Source of the DNA: CAYWXK01 sp964462515
Lineage (GTDB): Bacteria > Planctomycetota > Phycisphaerae > Sedimentisphaerales > Anaerobacaceae
NCBI GenBank assembly: GCA_964462515.1
Contig: CAYWXK010000065.1
Coordinates: 1-16,146 of the forward strand
Length of the DNA: 16,146 nucleotides
Direction: 5' to 3'
In this document: positions 1 to 7,102 of the stretch, one piece after another
How the letters are laid out: every line of letters starts with the position of its first letter
Numbering within the stretch: position 1 is the first letter of the stretch
Made by a program: the position numbers and the translations under genes
The notes under the pieces: generated by a model
Seen by the model: the letters and a program-made list of their open reading frames with translations, nothing else
Database searches by the model: none
Told to the model about the DNA's origin: nothing

Positions 1-938
1 GGACATCGCCCATCTTTTACTCGGTTCTGCAATATAGCGTGCCAACTGCGTTCAATAAGTAACCTCTTGCAGCCCGGACAATACGTGTTCTGCCCTTCTT
101 TGCTGGCGACATTTCCTACATATACGTAATCCAGGTCTTCCTCAATCGCAATTTTGCGAGCCATCTCTAAAGTCTCCAGCGAAGTCGGCGGAAGATGCTG
201 CATCTTATACCGCGGGAAAAACCCCAGAAAATGAAACGGCGTCTCTCCACCAAGATTTGCCTTGACCCAGCGAACAAGCTGGCGTATCTCTTCGGGCTTA
301 TCGTTCAGAGTTGGAATAACTAAGTTTGAAACTTCGAGCTCCACTCCGCATGCCTTGGCTACAACCAGAGCGTTCAGAACGGGCTTTAATGTCGCCGAGC
401 AAACGTCACGGTAAAAATCCTCCGTAATCCCCTTCAAATCCAAGGTCACCGCATCGATATATTTAAGTAACCGGCGCCACGGCTCCTCATTTATATATCC
501 AGCAGTTACAAGTGCGTTGCGTATCCCCGCTTCCCTTGCCAGCTTCGATGTGTCATAAGTGTATTCATAATAAATTATCGGCTCGGTATAGGTATATGCG
601 AGCGAGGGACAGTTCCATTGTTTGGTAAGCTGCACAAGTTTTGCCGGCGGAAGGTAAATCGCTTCGCTCTCTTCCGGATTGGCCTGCGATATCTCCCAGT
701 TCTGGCAGTTCTTGCAATGAAGATTGCAGCCGACCGTCGCAACCGAAAAAATCGTGGTGCCCGGCAGAAAATGATTGAGAGGCTTCTTTTCAATAGGGTC
801 GATGTGCATTGAGCAAGGGAATCCATAAACCACAGTTCGCAGCACGCCGGATATATTGATTCTTACCCGGCAGTCGCCGCTCTGACCCTGCTCAATAATG
901 CACATCTTTGCACACAATTGACACTGAACCTTTGCCAT
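1..938 (-). CDS. amrS: AmmeMemoRadiSam system radical SAM enzyme, C-terminus cut by window edge
   Basis: This gene encodes 312 complete codons and runs off the left edge. The radical SAM cluster motif CxxxCxxC is at C71, C75 and C78 (CNLHCKNC). Four further cysteines (C6, C9, C13, C23) precede it, and the stretch SLAYTYTEPIIYYEY follows it, which is typical of the AmmeMemoRadiSam / pyruvate-formate-lyase-activating-like family. Such enzymes bind a 4Fe-4S cluster and cleave S-adenosylmethionine to make a radical. The family is usually encoded near Memo-like and AMMECR1-like proteins, and the substrate is not settled. The ATG at 938 is chosen because an AGGGG Shine-Dalgarno-like run lies just upstream. 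The visible end (VKDGRC, then a partial codon) matches the family's C-terminal Cys-containing tail, so only about 20 to 30 residues should be missing. Memo and AMMECR1 partners are not in the window. Confidence 0.9.
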   Translation of the reverse strand, partial: MAKVQCQLCAKMCIIEQGQSGDCRVRINISGVLRTVVYGFPCSMHIDPIEKKPLNHFLPGTTIFSVATVGCNLHCKNCQNWEISQANPEESEAIYLPPAKLVQLTKQWNCPSLAYTYTEPIIYYEYTYDTSKLAREAGIRNALVTAGYINEEPWRRLLKYIDAVTLDLKGITEDFYRDVCSATLKPVLNALVVAKACGVELEVSNLVIPTLNDKPEEIRQLVRWVKANLGGETPFHFLGFFPRYKMQHLPPTSLETLEMARKIAIEEDLDYVYVGNVASKEGQNTYCPGCKRLLIERSWHAILQNRVKDGRC

Positions 939-993
939 CAGGCATCCCCTAGCGGACATTTCAGTTCTTATCTTTCGGTCCTCGCCGCAGTAA

Positions 994-1024
994 ACTCCGT
1001 TAGAAAGAAACTTTCTAACGGAGT
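994..1024 (-). other. Perfect 14-bp hairpin in the amrS leader
   Basis: The arms ACTCCGTTAGAAAG and CTTTCTAACGGAGT are exact reverse complements, separated by 3 nt. On the minus strand only a short TTT follows, so this is a poor intrinsic terminator by itself. It lies between the TATAAT box at 1042-1047 and the amrS start at 938, about 11 nt after the expected transcription start. It could be a leader regulatory element, or a terminator for the gene ending at 1238. Confidence 0.6.
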
Positions 1025-1041
1025 AAATAAATTCTTGCTAT

Positions 1042-1047
1042 ATTATA
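1042..1047 (-). promoter_or_regulatory. Probable -10 box for amrS
   Basis: The minus strand reads TATAAT here. It is embedded in a 13-nt inverted repeat, GCTATA-A-TATAGC (1036-1048). The -35 region is weak: candidates about 16 to 19 bp upstream are only T-rich. Transcription would start near 1035, giving a leader of roughly 97 nt that begins just before the 14-bp hairpin at 994-1024. The palindrome over the -10 box could bind a regulator, but that is inference. Confidence 0.5.
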
Positions 1048-1100
1048 GCGATATATCCCACTTACAAAACAAGTTATTATCGAAGTTTAGCCGTCGCCGG

Positions 1101-1214
1101 CCTGCCATGAGCGCAGTCGAAGGATACGGCGACTCCGCGACCCCCGCCTTCGCGTAGCCCGCTACGGCGGGCGAAGCAAGGTCGGCGGTCTCCCTCGACT
1201 GTGCTGGGGACAGG
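1101..1214. repeat. Dispersed intergenic repeat with inverted arms (copy A)
   Basis: Two imperfect inverted arms of 23 nt lie at 1101-1123 and 1192-1214. Both contain the core AGC(G/A)CAGTCGA followed by a purine and GG. Between them is a tight hairpin, GCCCGC-TACG-GCGGGC, at 1157-1172, with CTTC and GAAG outside it. The unit TGAGCGCAGTCGAAGGA (1108-1124) recurs in variant form near 5362-5384 and 7177-7202. No gene is convincing in the gap 939-1237; it holds this repeat plus the amrS leader. Confidence 0.6.
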
Positions 1215-1237
1215 TGCGCTCGGGACGGCGTCTGCGG

Positions 1238-4000
1238 TTAATGAGAATGTGGGATAATCCGAACCTCAGACTTCCCTTTAAGCGAGATTATCAGCACTCC
1301 GTATTCCTCATAGAATTTCTTTTCAGCCCCGTTAGAAAATCGGCTTTCCTCGACTCGGACAGGACGTGTTTGGACATTACGCGGCTCTTCTTTTACACCG
1401 GAAACCAAAACATAATAAGGCTTGCTGCCCCACCCATCCACAATAAAGCTAACCTGTCCTGTTTGTTCTCGAACGCCGCTTATGGCACAGGGGGCGTGAA
1501 TGAACCAGCCGCATCCCCCTACTTTCTTTATGTCGTATATCTTGCCTTTCCCATAAAGCTCCGCTACGTGTGCCTGCACCGTGCCCGGATTTATCGCAGG
1601 CCCGGCGCGCATTTGCTCTCTAAAGAGGAAAGAGTCAGGAAGCAGTCCAACACGTTCCTTATCAGTAATAGGCCAGGACATTTGCAATCCCGCCGCCGTA
1701 ATCCCTTTTGCAATCTGTTCCCACGGCCCTTTTTTGTCATATTCACTCAATAAATGCAGCGCCGAACAATAAGCAAGCCCGCACCATTGCACAGGCTGTC
1801 CAATCCACAAAGGCGCCTCCCAGTTTGTCGCTCCCAGCACCGCAATAGTCGAATATACTCCAACCATCCCTGACGTCGGCGGATAAAGATACACAAAAGG
1901 AACGCCCGTCCACGCCCAGTAGCGCGCCTGTTCGAGATATTTTTCATTGCCGGAAAGAATATAGCCGAGCGTGTAAGCCTTAACCAGGTGAGCCGAGGCC
2001 AGTATGTCCGGCGTATGCAGCGGCACCTCCCACGTCTGTGCACCTCGCGGCACACTGTCACCATATAAAATCGTCTGCTTATCAAGCAGCTCAAGGGCTT
2101 TTTTGATTAGTTCCTTATCTGCTGACAGCGCCGCACCTTCAAGAATCCTCACCACATCCCGCCCCGCGAAACCATTTGCGTGTTTTTCAAAATGCGTTTT
2201 CGAATAATCCGTCTGGCCCGGCCTGTATATTTTCACCCCATTTGCATCGAAATTATTAAGTAATCCAAACGCCTCGCTGCGCCTTTGCTGCACAAATTCA
2301 CAAACACGCCCGAAAACAAAAGGCGCTGACGGAATTTGCGCGTGCGAAACACTGCTTGAAAAGGCCTGCCCAGCCGGTATTCGACCAAGAGCCTGTTCTT
2401 TCGCTCCATCAAGCCTGGCACGCAAATTCGCATCCGTGGTATGATTGGAAAGCCAGTCGATAAACATCGCCGCCTCCGCTGCAGGCCCTGCCCCGAAGCT
2501 GTCGCCCCAAACTGCGTGTCTAAAAAGGCCGTTCTCATTTATCTTTGAATCCATCCAGCCGAAAGCCAAAAGATTCACCGCTGCTTCAAATCCTCCCTCA
2601 AATTCAGGCACAGCAGGCAATTCCTTTAACTCCACGTAACGCTTAACCGCACGGACAACGCTCTTTCCCTTACCGCCAATTATCGTTGCTGACATTTTTA
2701 CCGGCTTATTCGCTTCGATTTTGAAAGGTTTATGCGCATAGAGGTCATTCTCAAAACGAAGCTCACCAACAGAAGGCCCCGACAGCGCCATAATGTGTGC
2801 GCCCGAATTGTAAATCCTGTCCGGTGAATCGAAAGTCGCCGCCACCCACTCAGACGGCTCCCAGATTACTCCAATGAAATTATCGCCCTGCGAAATTGCC
2901 ATAAGTGGAAATGTTATCTTAAGCGGGTCGGGCGCCCGCCGAATATGCTCCGGCCCGCTTATGTCCGCCTTGCTGCTGCTCGGCTCATCGCTAAGATACT
3001 CCACCCCCGCAAACAAACCCTGGTATTTTCTTTCCCCAAATGTCCCCAGACCCGGAAAAATTGTCAGCCACGGAACATACACAACGTCCCTATCCTTACT
3101 TACTTTAACCTGTGTCTCTACTACAATCGTCCCGTCATTTTCAGAAGCTATAAAGCGTCTCTCGATTTCCCACCTTGCTTCGAGGCCGTCTGTAATAATT
3201 GCTTTACTTCTAAATTCTCTTCTGGAGACACTTTCATACGTTACTTTAGCATTTTTTAGGTTAAGCCATTCAACGCCTTCGCCGCGGACCCAGCCAATCA
3301 ATTCGCAATCGTATCCCGCAGCCATTTCTGCGCCGGCAACTTTAATAGAAAAGTTTCCCCATCCATCTTTGTAATGCTCAAGCTCCAAATCTTTTGATTT
3401 GACCAACCCGGCCAGTCCTCTGCTTTTGTCGGGCGATTTCGGCTTATCAAACGGCGGCATACCAGGTCTATTAACGGTTTCTATCGCAATAAAAGCGACA
3501 GTCAATTCACCAGAATCCGCACAAGGGTCAAGACGAAAACGTGTCCCCGCTCCCAGTTTCTCAGAGATAATCAAACCATAATCATGCCATTGCCCATCAT
3601 TTTGCACGGTAAATCGCACGGATTGTTTCTCTGTGAACTGCTTACCGTAAAAAAGCTGCGAGTATGAATCTGCTTGCGATTTCATCCGAATCTTTACTTT
3701 TGTAATTTCATCGCCCGGCAAATCCACCGCCGGCCCTTCTATCCACGGGTCCTGCCCCTTCGATTTGATAATTATCCCTTCCGGCGAAGAAACCGGATTT
3801 CCTGCCACCTGATTTCCAACCCAGCCGTGTGTCCCTCGCCCAAAGTCCCATTCTACTATCGTCTTCCCACAAGACTGAAATGGTAATATTGCTATCATTA
3901 CGAACGTCCACAATATCGGCAGCACTTCTAAATTTATTTTCGGGAAATATTGCTTTCCCGCAGGATTCACGTTACGGTTCTTACATTTAATCACAGTCAC
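1238..4000 (-). CDS. Secreted protein of unknown function with a possible six-hairpin glycosidase-like C-terminal half
   Basis: The product is 920 residues from the GTG at 4000, which has AAAGGAGGT ending 4 nt upstream. The open frame continues to an ATG at 4249, but that would overlap queG and read through a terminator hairpin, so I reject the longer form. A basic N-terminus and a hydrophobic stretch (about residues 25-41, LEVLPILWTFVMIAILP) end at Cys44, a signal peptide with a poor lipobox (FQSC). Residues about 48-176 look like a beta-rich carbohydrate-binding-like module starting IVEWDFG. A central beta-rich part follows (about 195-480). The last 430 residues are helical and rich in Trp and Tyr (YILSGNEKYLEQARYWAWTG), the style of alpha/alpha-barrel sugar hydrolases or lyases. 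I recognise no catalytic motif, and the enzyme class is a guess. It stands alone, divergent from queG. Confidence 0.75.
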   Translation of the reverse strand: MTVIKCKNRNVNPAGKQYFPKINLEVLPILWTFVMIAILPFQSCGKTIVEWDFGRGTHGWVGNQVAGNPVSSPEGIIIKSKGQDPWIEGPAVDLPGDEITKVKIRMKSQADSYSQLFYGKQFTEKQSVRFTVQNDGQWHDYGLIISEKLGAGTRFRLDPCADSGELTVAFIAIETVNRPGMPPFDKPKSPDKSRGLAGLVKSKDLELEHYKDGWGNFSIKVAGAEMAAGYDCELIGWVRGEGVEWLNLKNAKVTYESVSRREFRSKAIITDGLEARWEIERRFIASENDGTIVVETQVKVSKDRDVVYVPWLTIFPGLGTFGERKYQGLFAGVEYLSDEPSSSKADISGPEHIRRAPDPLKITFPLMAISQGDNFIGVIWEPSEWVAATFDSPDRIYNSGAHIMALSGPSVGELRFENDLYAHKPFKIEANKPVKMSATIIGGKGKSVVRAVKRYVELKELPAVPEFEGGFEAAVNLLAFGWMDSKINENGLFRHAVWGDSFGAGPAAEAAMFIDWLSNHTTDANLRARLDGAKEQALGRIPAGQAFSSSVSHAQIPSAPFVFGRVCEFVQQRRSEAFGLLNNFDANGVKIYRPGQTDYSKTHFEKHANGFAGRDVVRILEGAALSADKELIKKALELLDKQTILYGDSVPRGAQTWEVPLHTPDILASAHLVKAYTLGYILSGNEKYLEQARYWAWTGVPFVYLYPPTSGMVGVYSTIAVLGATNWEAPLWIGQPVQWCGLAYCSALHLLSEYDKKGPWEQIAKGITAAGLQMSWPITDKERVGLLPDSFLFREQMRAGPAINPGTVQAHVAELYGKGKIYDIKKVGGCGWFIHAPCAISGVREQTGQVSFIVDGWGSKPYYVLVSGVKEEPRNVQTRPVRVEESRFSNGAEKKFYEEYGVLIISLKGKSEVRIIPHSH

Positions 4001-4005
4001 AAAGA

Positions 4006-4010
4006 CCTCC
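4006..4010 (-). promoter_or_regulatory. Shine-Dalgarno site that fixes the start at 4000
   Basis: The minus strand reads AAAGGAGGTCTTTGTG, placing GGAGG 5 nt before a GTG. No comparable site precedes the in-frame ATG at 4249. A second GTG at 3994 is possible, but its spacing of 11 nt is less good. Confidence 0.8.
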
Positions 4011-4033
4011 TTTGCATTTTGTTTTTCTTCTAT

Positions 4034-4143
4034 AGCCACTTGCCGGATTTTACTCTTCGGTCTATCTTCAGGCAAACAAAAAGAGCCGGCTAAGCCAGCT
4101 CTTAATAGGCAAACTAAATCCTCCCGCTTAACTTTTGGTGGCT
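4034..4143 (-). ncRNA. Candidate structured leader RNA (possible attenuator or riboswitch)
   Basis: Three nested pairings can be seen. An outer helix pairs 4034-4039 with 4138-4143 (AGCCAC/GTGGCT). A second helix pairs 4045-4050 with 4116-4121 (GGATTT/AAATCC). The terminator hairpin lies inside, at 4081-4103. The sequence GTTTGCC also flanks the terminator hairpin as a direct repeat on the minus strand (4108-4114 and 4072-4078). I could not match the layout to a named riboswitch class. The helices are short and could arise by chance; only comparison across relatives would show covariation. Confidence 0.3.
4074..4103 (-). terminator. Intrinsic-terminator-like hairpin in the 5' leader of the 1238-4000 gene
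   Basis: The stem pairs 4081-4090 with 4094-4103 (10 bp, 3-nt loop), and a T-rich run CTTTTTGTTTG follows on the minus strand. One pair is a G-U wobble in minus-strand RNA but a C-A mismatch in plus-strand RNA, and the T-run exists only on the minus strand, so it works leftward. It lies 74 nt upstream of the GTG start, and the only gene to its right (queG) points away. It therefore either attenuates transcription of the downstream gene or ends a short leader RNA. Confidence 0.6.
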
Positions 4144-4209
4144 TCCAGTTGAAAAAAAGATATAGTGCCCAGCTACTTAGAAACTCTAATAACTCCCTCA
4201 CAAATGTTG

Positions 4210-4215
4210 TATAAT
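4210..4215 (+). promoter_or_regulatory. -10 box for a leaderless queG transcript
   Basis: TATAAT lies 7 nt before the queG ATG at 4223, so transcription should start at about 4222, at the start codon itself. No Shine-Dalgarno site can be seen (the bases before ATG are CGTTCTT). The -35 position is poor (TAATAA at 17-bp spacing). Confidence 0.5.
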
Positions 4216-4222
4216 CGTTCTT

Positions 4223-5185
4223 ATGCCTTTGACCGATGACATAAAGCACAAAGCCCTCCAGTTGGGCTTCGACTTAGTCGGCATAACGGACGCCTCGCCG
4301 CTAAATCCCAGGCAAGCAGAATTCTTATTCGCATGGCTAAAGGCCGGCTACGCAGGCCAGATGACCTATTTGCACCGCAACCTCGAAAAACGTATTGACC
4401 CCGTCAAACTCCTTCCAAATGCCCAATCCGTCATCGTCGTCGCCCTGAACTACAAACCGCCGCTTCTGTCATCGCGAGCCCGCCCCCCCACTGGCAAAGT
4501 CGCTGCCTACGCCCAATACGAAGACTACCATCCCTTCATAAAAAACCGCCTGCGAAAATTGGCTGACTTTATTGCTTCTACCGCTGGCAGTAATTCGCAA
4601 TTCAAAATTTGTGTCGATTCAGCCCCCCTATCCGAAAGAGCGTTCGCCGTCAGAGCAGGTCTCGGCTTCATCGGCAAAAATCGCATGCTAATCCACACTC
4701 AACTCGGCCCGCAGTTATTCCTCGGCGAAATATTAACCACTCTAAAACTACCTCCTGATGAGCCAACCCCACACAACTGTCACGATTGCAATAAGTGCAT
4801 CGCTGCCTGCCCAACTAGTGCCTTAAGAGAGGATGGTTTTCTAGATGCCAATAAGTGTATCAATTATTTGACAATCGAATATAAAGGACAAATCTCCTCC
4901 GATTTATCCCAAAAAATCGGCGACCGCCTCTTTGGCTGCGATGATTGTATCCTCGCCTGCCCGTATCAGCAAAACGCCCCACCCTGCAAAAATAACGATT
5001 TCAAATTTTACGCCGACAGAGCAAACCTTAATCTAAATGATGTTCTGGTCTTAACAGAAGAGTCCTTCAAAACACAATTCGCCGATTCTGTTATAAAACG
5101 TCCCGGCCTCCAGCTTCTCAAACGAAACGCCCAAATCTGCCTGGCCAACATCACCAGCAAAAAAACCCGGAAATTGAAAGTTTAG
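4223..5185 (+). CDS. queG: Epoxyqueuosine reductase QueG
   Basis: This 320-residue protein would reduce epoxyqueuosine to queuosine in tRNA, the last step of the pathway, using a cobalamin cofactor and two 4Fe-4S clusters in the cytoplasm. The N-terminal domain has the family run GFDLVGITDASPL and DPVKLLPNAQSVIVVALNY. The conserved active-site segment VDSAPLSERAFAVRAGLGFIGKN places the expected catalytic Asp at D132. Ferredoxin-like cysteines are C186, C189, C192 and C196, then C212, C239, C242 and C246 (CDDCILACP). It ends with the family's usual F.D.S.IKRPGLQLLKRNAQICLANI segment. It is shorter than the roughly 380-residue proteobacterial form and lacks the C-terminal HEAT-like tail, as some other bacterial QueG proteins do. 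It is a single gene, divergent from the 1238-4000 gene and convergent with the anti-sigma gene. No other queuosine gene is in the window. Confidence 0.95.
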   Translation: MPLTDDIKHKALQLGFDLVGITDASPLNPRQAEFLFAWLKAGYAGQMTYLHRNLEKRIDPVKLLPNAQSVIVVALNYKPPLLSSRARPPTGKVAAYAQYEDYHPFIKNRLRKLADFIASTAGSNSQFKICVDSAPLSERAFAVRAGLGFIGKNRMLIHTQLGPQLFLGEILTTLKLPPDEPTPHNCHDCNKCIAACPTSALREDGFLDANKCINYLTIEYKGQISSDLSQKIGDRLFGCDDCILACPYQQNAPPCKNNDFKFYADRANLNLNDVLVLTEESFKTQFADSVIKRPGLQLLKRNAQICLANITSKKTRKLKV

Positions 5186-5239
5186 CCCTCGTCCGCCGGA
5201 GTTTACCCGACATTCGTGTGGCGGGTTTGGAGGAGTTGT

Positions 5240-5412
5240 CGCGACGTTTGCCCTGTTTGCACTGAGCCTGCCTGCACTGAGCGTTGCCTGCGGTGAGCAC
5301 AGTCGAACCGTCGAAGTATCGAAGTGAGCAGACTTGTCCCGAGCGTCCTGTGGTAAGCAGACTTGTCTTGAGCGTAGTCGAAAGAGTCGAACCAAGTCGA
5401 GGGAGTCGAAGG
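5240..5412. repeat. Dispersed intergenic repeat cluster (copy B)
   Basis: The gap between two converging gene ends (5186-5419) is filled by degenerate short repeats. CAGACTTGTCYYGAGCG occurs twice, at 5329-5345 and 5358-5374, 29 nt apart. GCCTGC-type units repeat at about 5267-5292. Several GTCGAA units follow up to 5412. The second copy continues as TGAGCGTAGTCGAAAG. No hairpin with a T-run stands out as a terminator for either gene. Confidence 0.6.
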
Positions 5413-5419
5413 AACGAAA

Positions 5420-6460
5420 CTATGGCGCAAGAATAATATCGGTCTCGCAGGAAGGCACTTCGTGGCCTTCGACCTCAAAACCCGGACACATCTCGCGCGT
5501 CGTGAATATATCGTCTTCAGTGATACCAATTCGGCGGATTTTTACAAACTCGACGCTGCTGTCCCCAAACAGAATGTTTTGACCCTGCCCCCTGTGATTT
5601 GTGCTATTGATTGTAAATGATTTATCGTTCAGCCGAATCTTAATCTCACAAGACCACTCCTGCGGCAGATTCTCAAAGATAGGATTCATATCTGCCATTA
5701 AAGGCTCACGGCCAAACACAAATCCCTTTTGCGATTTTGTGCAAATTATCCGCGGGCTGTAGGTAACATATCTTCTGGCAGGAAAATCGTTGTAGCTTTG
5801 CACCCTTGAAGTATCGAGCTGTAAAGCTCGCCCCTGACATTTGCCGGGACATACAAAATCGGCTGGGTTCTTGACATAGCCGCCTCTTACCAGCCGCCAT
5901 AATGAGCGCGTGTTAGAATAATCTTCGCTGCCCTGATAGCCGACTCTGTTCCACGGTGTATCCGGTCTGCCAATTATTGCCGGCAGTGTTCCATCGTTGT
6001 CCGAGCTATATTGAGTTATTCCTTGAAATATATTTGCCAATTGTGCCTGGCATCGCTGCTGCCAGGATTTTTGGCGTGCAAAGTTTAGAGGCGGAACAAG
6101 AATACCAGTTAAAAATATTATTACCGCTGCCACCGCTGCCATCTCTCCCCAGTTACGCCAGAACAGAACTTTGGCGCCAACCGGCTGGGCCTGCTCGGCG
6201 ATTAGCTGCCGCAGCCTGAACTCGCTTGAATCCGCCGAATCTTTCAGTCGAGAAACAGTCTGCTCTACAAGCTCATCAGGACAGGATTGTGGCTCCAGAC
6301 TATCAAGCGGCGCCAGGACAGAACGGAGTTTGGCGTGGATTTGGGCGGCCTCTTTGTTGGCGGAGATTAAGGCCTCGGCTTGGGCTGATTCTTCCGGTGA
6401 TGTTAGGCCTAAACTGTAATCAAATACCAATTGTTTTTGCACGTCGTTCAACAAACTCAA
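5420..6460 (-). CDS. Anti-sigma-like membrane protein with a pseudopilin-like outer domain
   Basis: The product is 346 residues. Residues about 1-95 are helical and acidic (FDYSLGLTSPEESAQAEALI), like the cytoplasmic part of zinc-free anti-sigma factors; no HxxxCxxC zinc motif is present. One membrane segment spans about 106-124. After it, FARQKSWQQRCQAQLANIFQ and QYSSDNDGTLPA resemble the post-helix part of type IV pilin-like and DUF1559 proteins. NHRGQGQNILFGDSSVEFVK near 288-307 is a variant of their H-X9-DG motif, with ten residues between His and Asp and Ser in place of Gly. The TTG start at 6460 follows the sigma factor's TAG directly, so translation is probably coupled. It likely holds that sigma factor at the membrane; what the outer domain senses is unknown. 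The anti-sigma role is inferred from position and topology. Confidence 0.75.
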   Translation of the reverse strand: MSLLNDVQKQLVFDYSLGLTSPEESAQAEALISANKEAAQIHAKLRSVLAPLDSLEPQSCPDELVEQTVSRLKDSADSSEFRLRQLIAEQAQPVGAKVLFWRNWGEMAAVAAVIIFLTGILVPPLNFARQKSWQQRCQAQLANIFQGITQYSSDNDGTLPAIIGRPDTPWNRVGYQGSEDYSNTRSLWRLVRGGYVKNPADFVCPGKCQGRALQLDTSRVQSYNDFPARRYVTYSPRIICTKSQKGFVFGREPLMADMNPIFENLPQEWSCEIKIRLNDKSFTINSTNHRGQGQNILFGDSSVEFVKIRRIGITEDDIFTTREMCPGFEVEGHEVPSCETDIILAP

Positions 6461-7099
6461 CTACTCTTTCTTGCTACCAACTGATGCCTTCCACTCTTTG
6501 GCAAAGCGAGCAACGGCTGTATGCAGCCTGCTTTTCACCGTTCCGATAGGTATACTTAACATACTGGCCATTTGTTTGTAAGAAAATTTGTGAAAATAGG
6601 CCAAAATCAAAATTTCCCGCAAATTTGCCGGCATATTCGCTATAATCCGTTCAACCTGAACTGCCGCTTCGTTCTTTTCCAGCTCTTCGTAAGGCATTGT
6701 GGTATCAGCACCAAGGGTGTTGAGCATCTCATCAAAGGACAGCTCCTCAGAATCCGCGATGGTGCCTATTGGAACGGCGGCTGTCCGCTGCCATTTGCGG
6801 AGGGCATCCTTTGCTTTGTTGGCCGCGATTGTGAATAACCAGGGCCGCAATGGGCGTGTATCATCGAAACTTTCTCGGCTGGTAAACAACTGTAAAAACG
6901 TCTCCTGAAACACATCTTCGACAAGTTCCTGCCGGTTTAGAAACTGCCTCAGAAAACCGTAAAGACCGTTTTTGTAACGATTTACGATTTCGCGAAATGA
7001 AGCCTCATCTCCCTTACCATAGCGGGTGAGAAGCTCTGCATCACTAAGATTTTTTAGCATAGTTTTCATAGATTTAGCAATAAGGAATTCCCTGAACAT
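6461..7099 (-). CDS. RNA polymerase ECF-type sigma factor
   Basis: The open frame gives 212 residues. Sigma region 2 lies at about 33-105 (FREIVNRYKNGLYGFL, the ELVEDVFQETFLQLF helix, then RPWLFTIAANKAKDALRKWQR). Region 4 lies at about 147-200 (MPANLREILILAYFHKFSYK and the recognition helix IPIGTVKSRLHTAVARFAK). It would direct RNA polymerase to a small regulon, held in check by the downstream membrane protein. The start is uncertain. The ATG at 7099 is only 3 nt after a TATAAT box, so if that box is used, translation more likely begins at the ATG at 7069 (MKTMLKNLSD) or 7060. None has a good Shine-Dalgarno site. Confidence 0.93.
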   Translation of the reverse strand: MFREFLIAKSMKTMLKNLSDAELLTRYGKGDEASFREIVNRYKNGLYGFLRQFLNRQELVEDVFQETFLQLFTSRESFDDTRPLRPWLFTIAANKAKDALRKWQRTAAVPIGTIADSEELSFDEMLNTLGADTTMPYEELEKNEAAVQVERIIANMPANLREILILAYFHKFSYKQMASMLSIPIGTVKSRLHTAVARFAKEWKASVGSKKE

Positions 7100-7102
7100 T
7101 GT

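Noticed and set aside
1214..1753. Plus-strand open frame of 179 codons
   Set aside because: It lies opposite the 3' part of the 1238-4000 gene, has no recognisable domain and no ribosome-binding site.
2874..3374. Plus-strand open frame of 166 codons
   Set aside because: It is antisense to the 1238-4000 gene, with low-complexity Ser/Leu/Pro composition typical of a shadow frame.
4150..4222. A preQ1 riboswitch ahead of queG
   Set aside because: No stem followed by the A-rich tail and pseudoknot pattern of preQ1 classes could be found, and the -10 box next to the ATG leaves no room for a leader.
4001..4249. The 83-codon N-terminal extension of the 1238-4000 gene, up to an ATG at 4249
   Set aside because: It would overlap queG's start, read through a terminator hairpin and lack a ribosome-binding site, while a strong GGAGG precedes the GTG at 4000.
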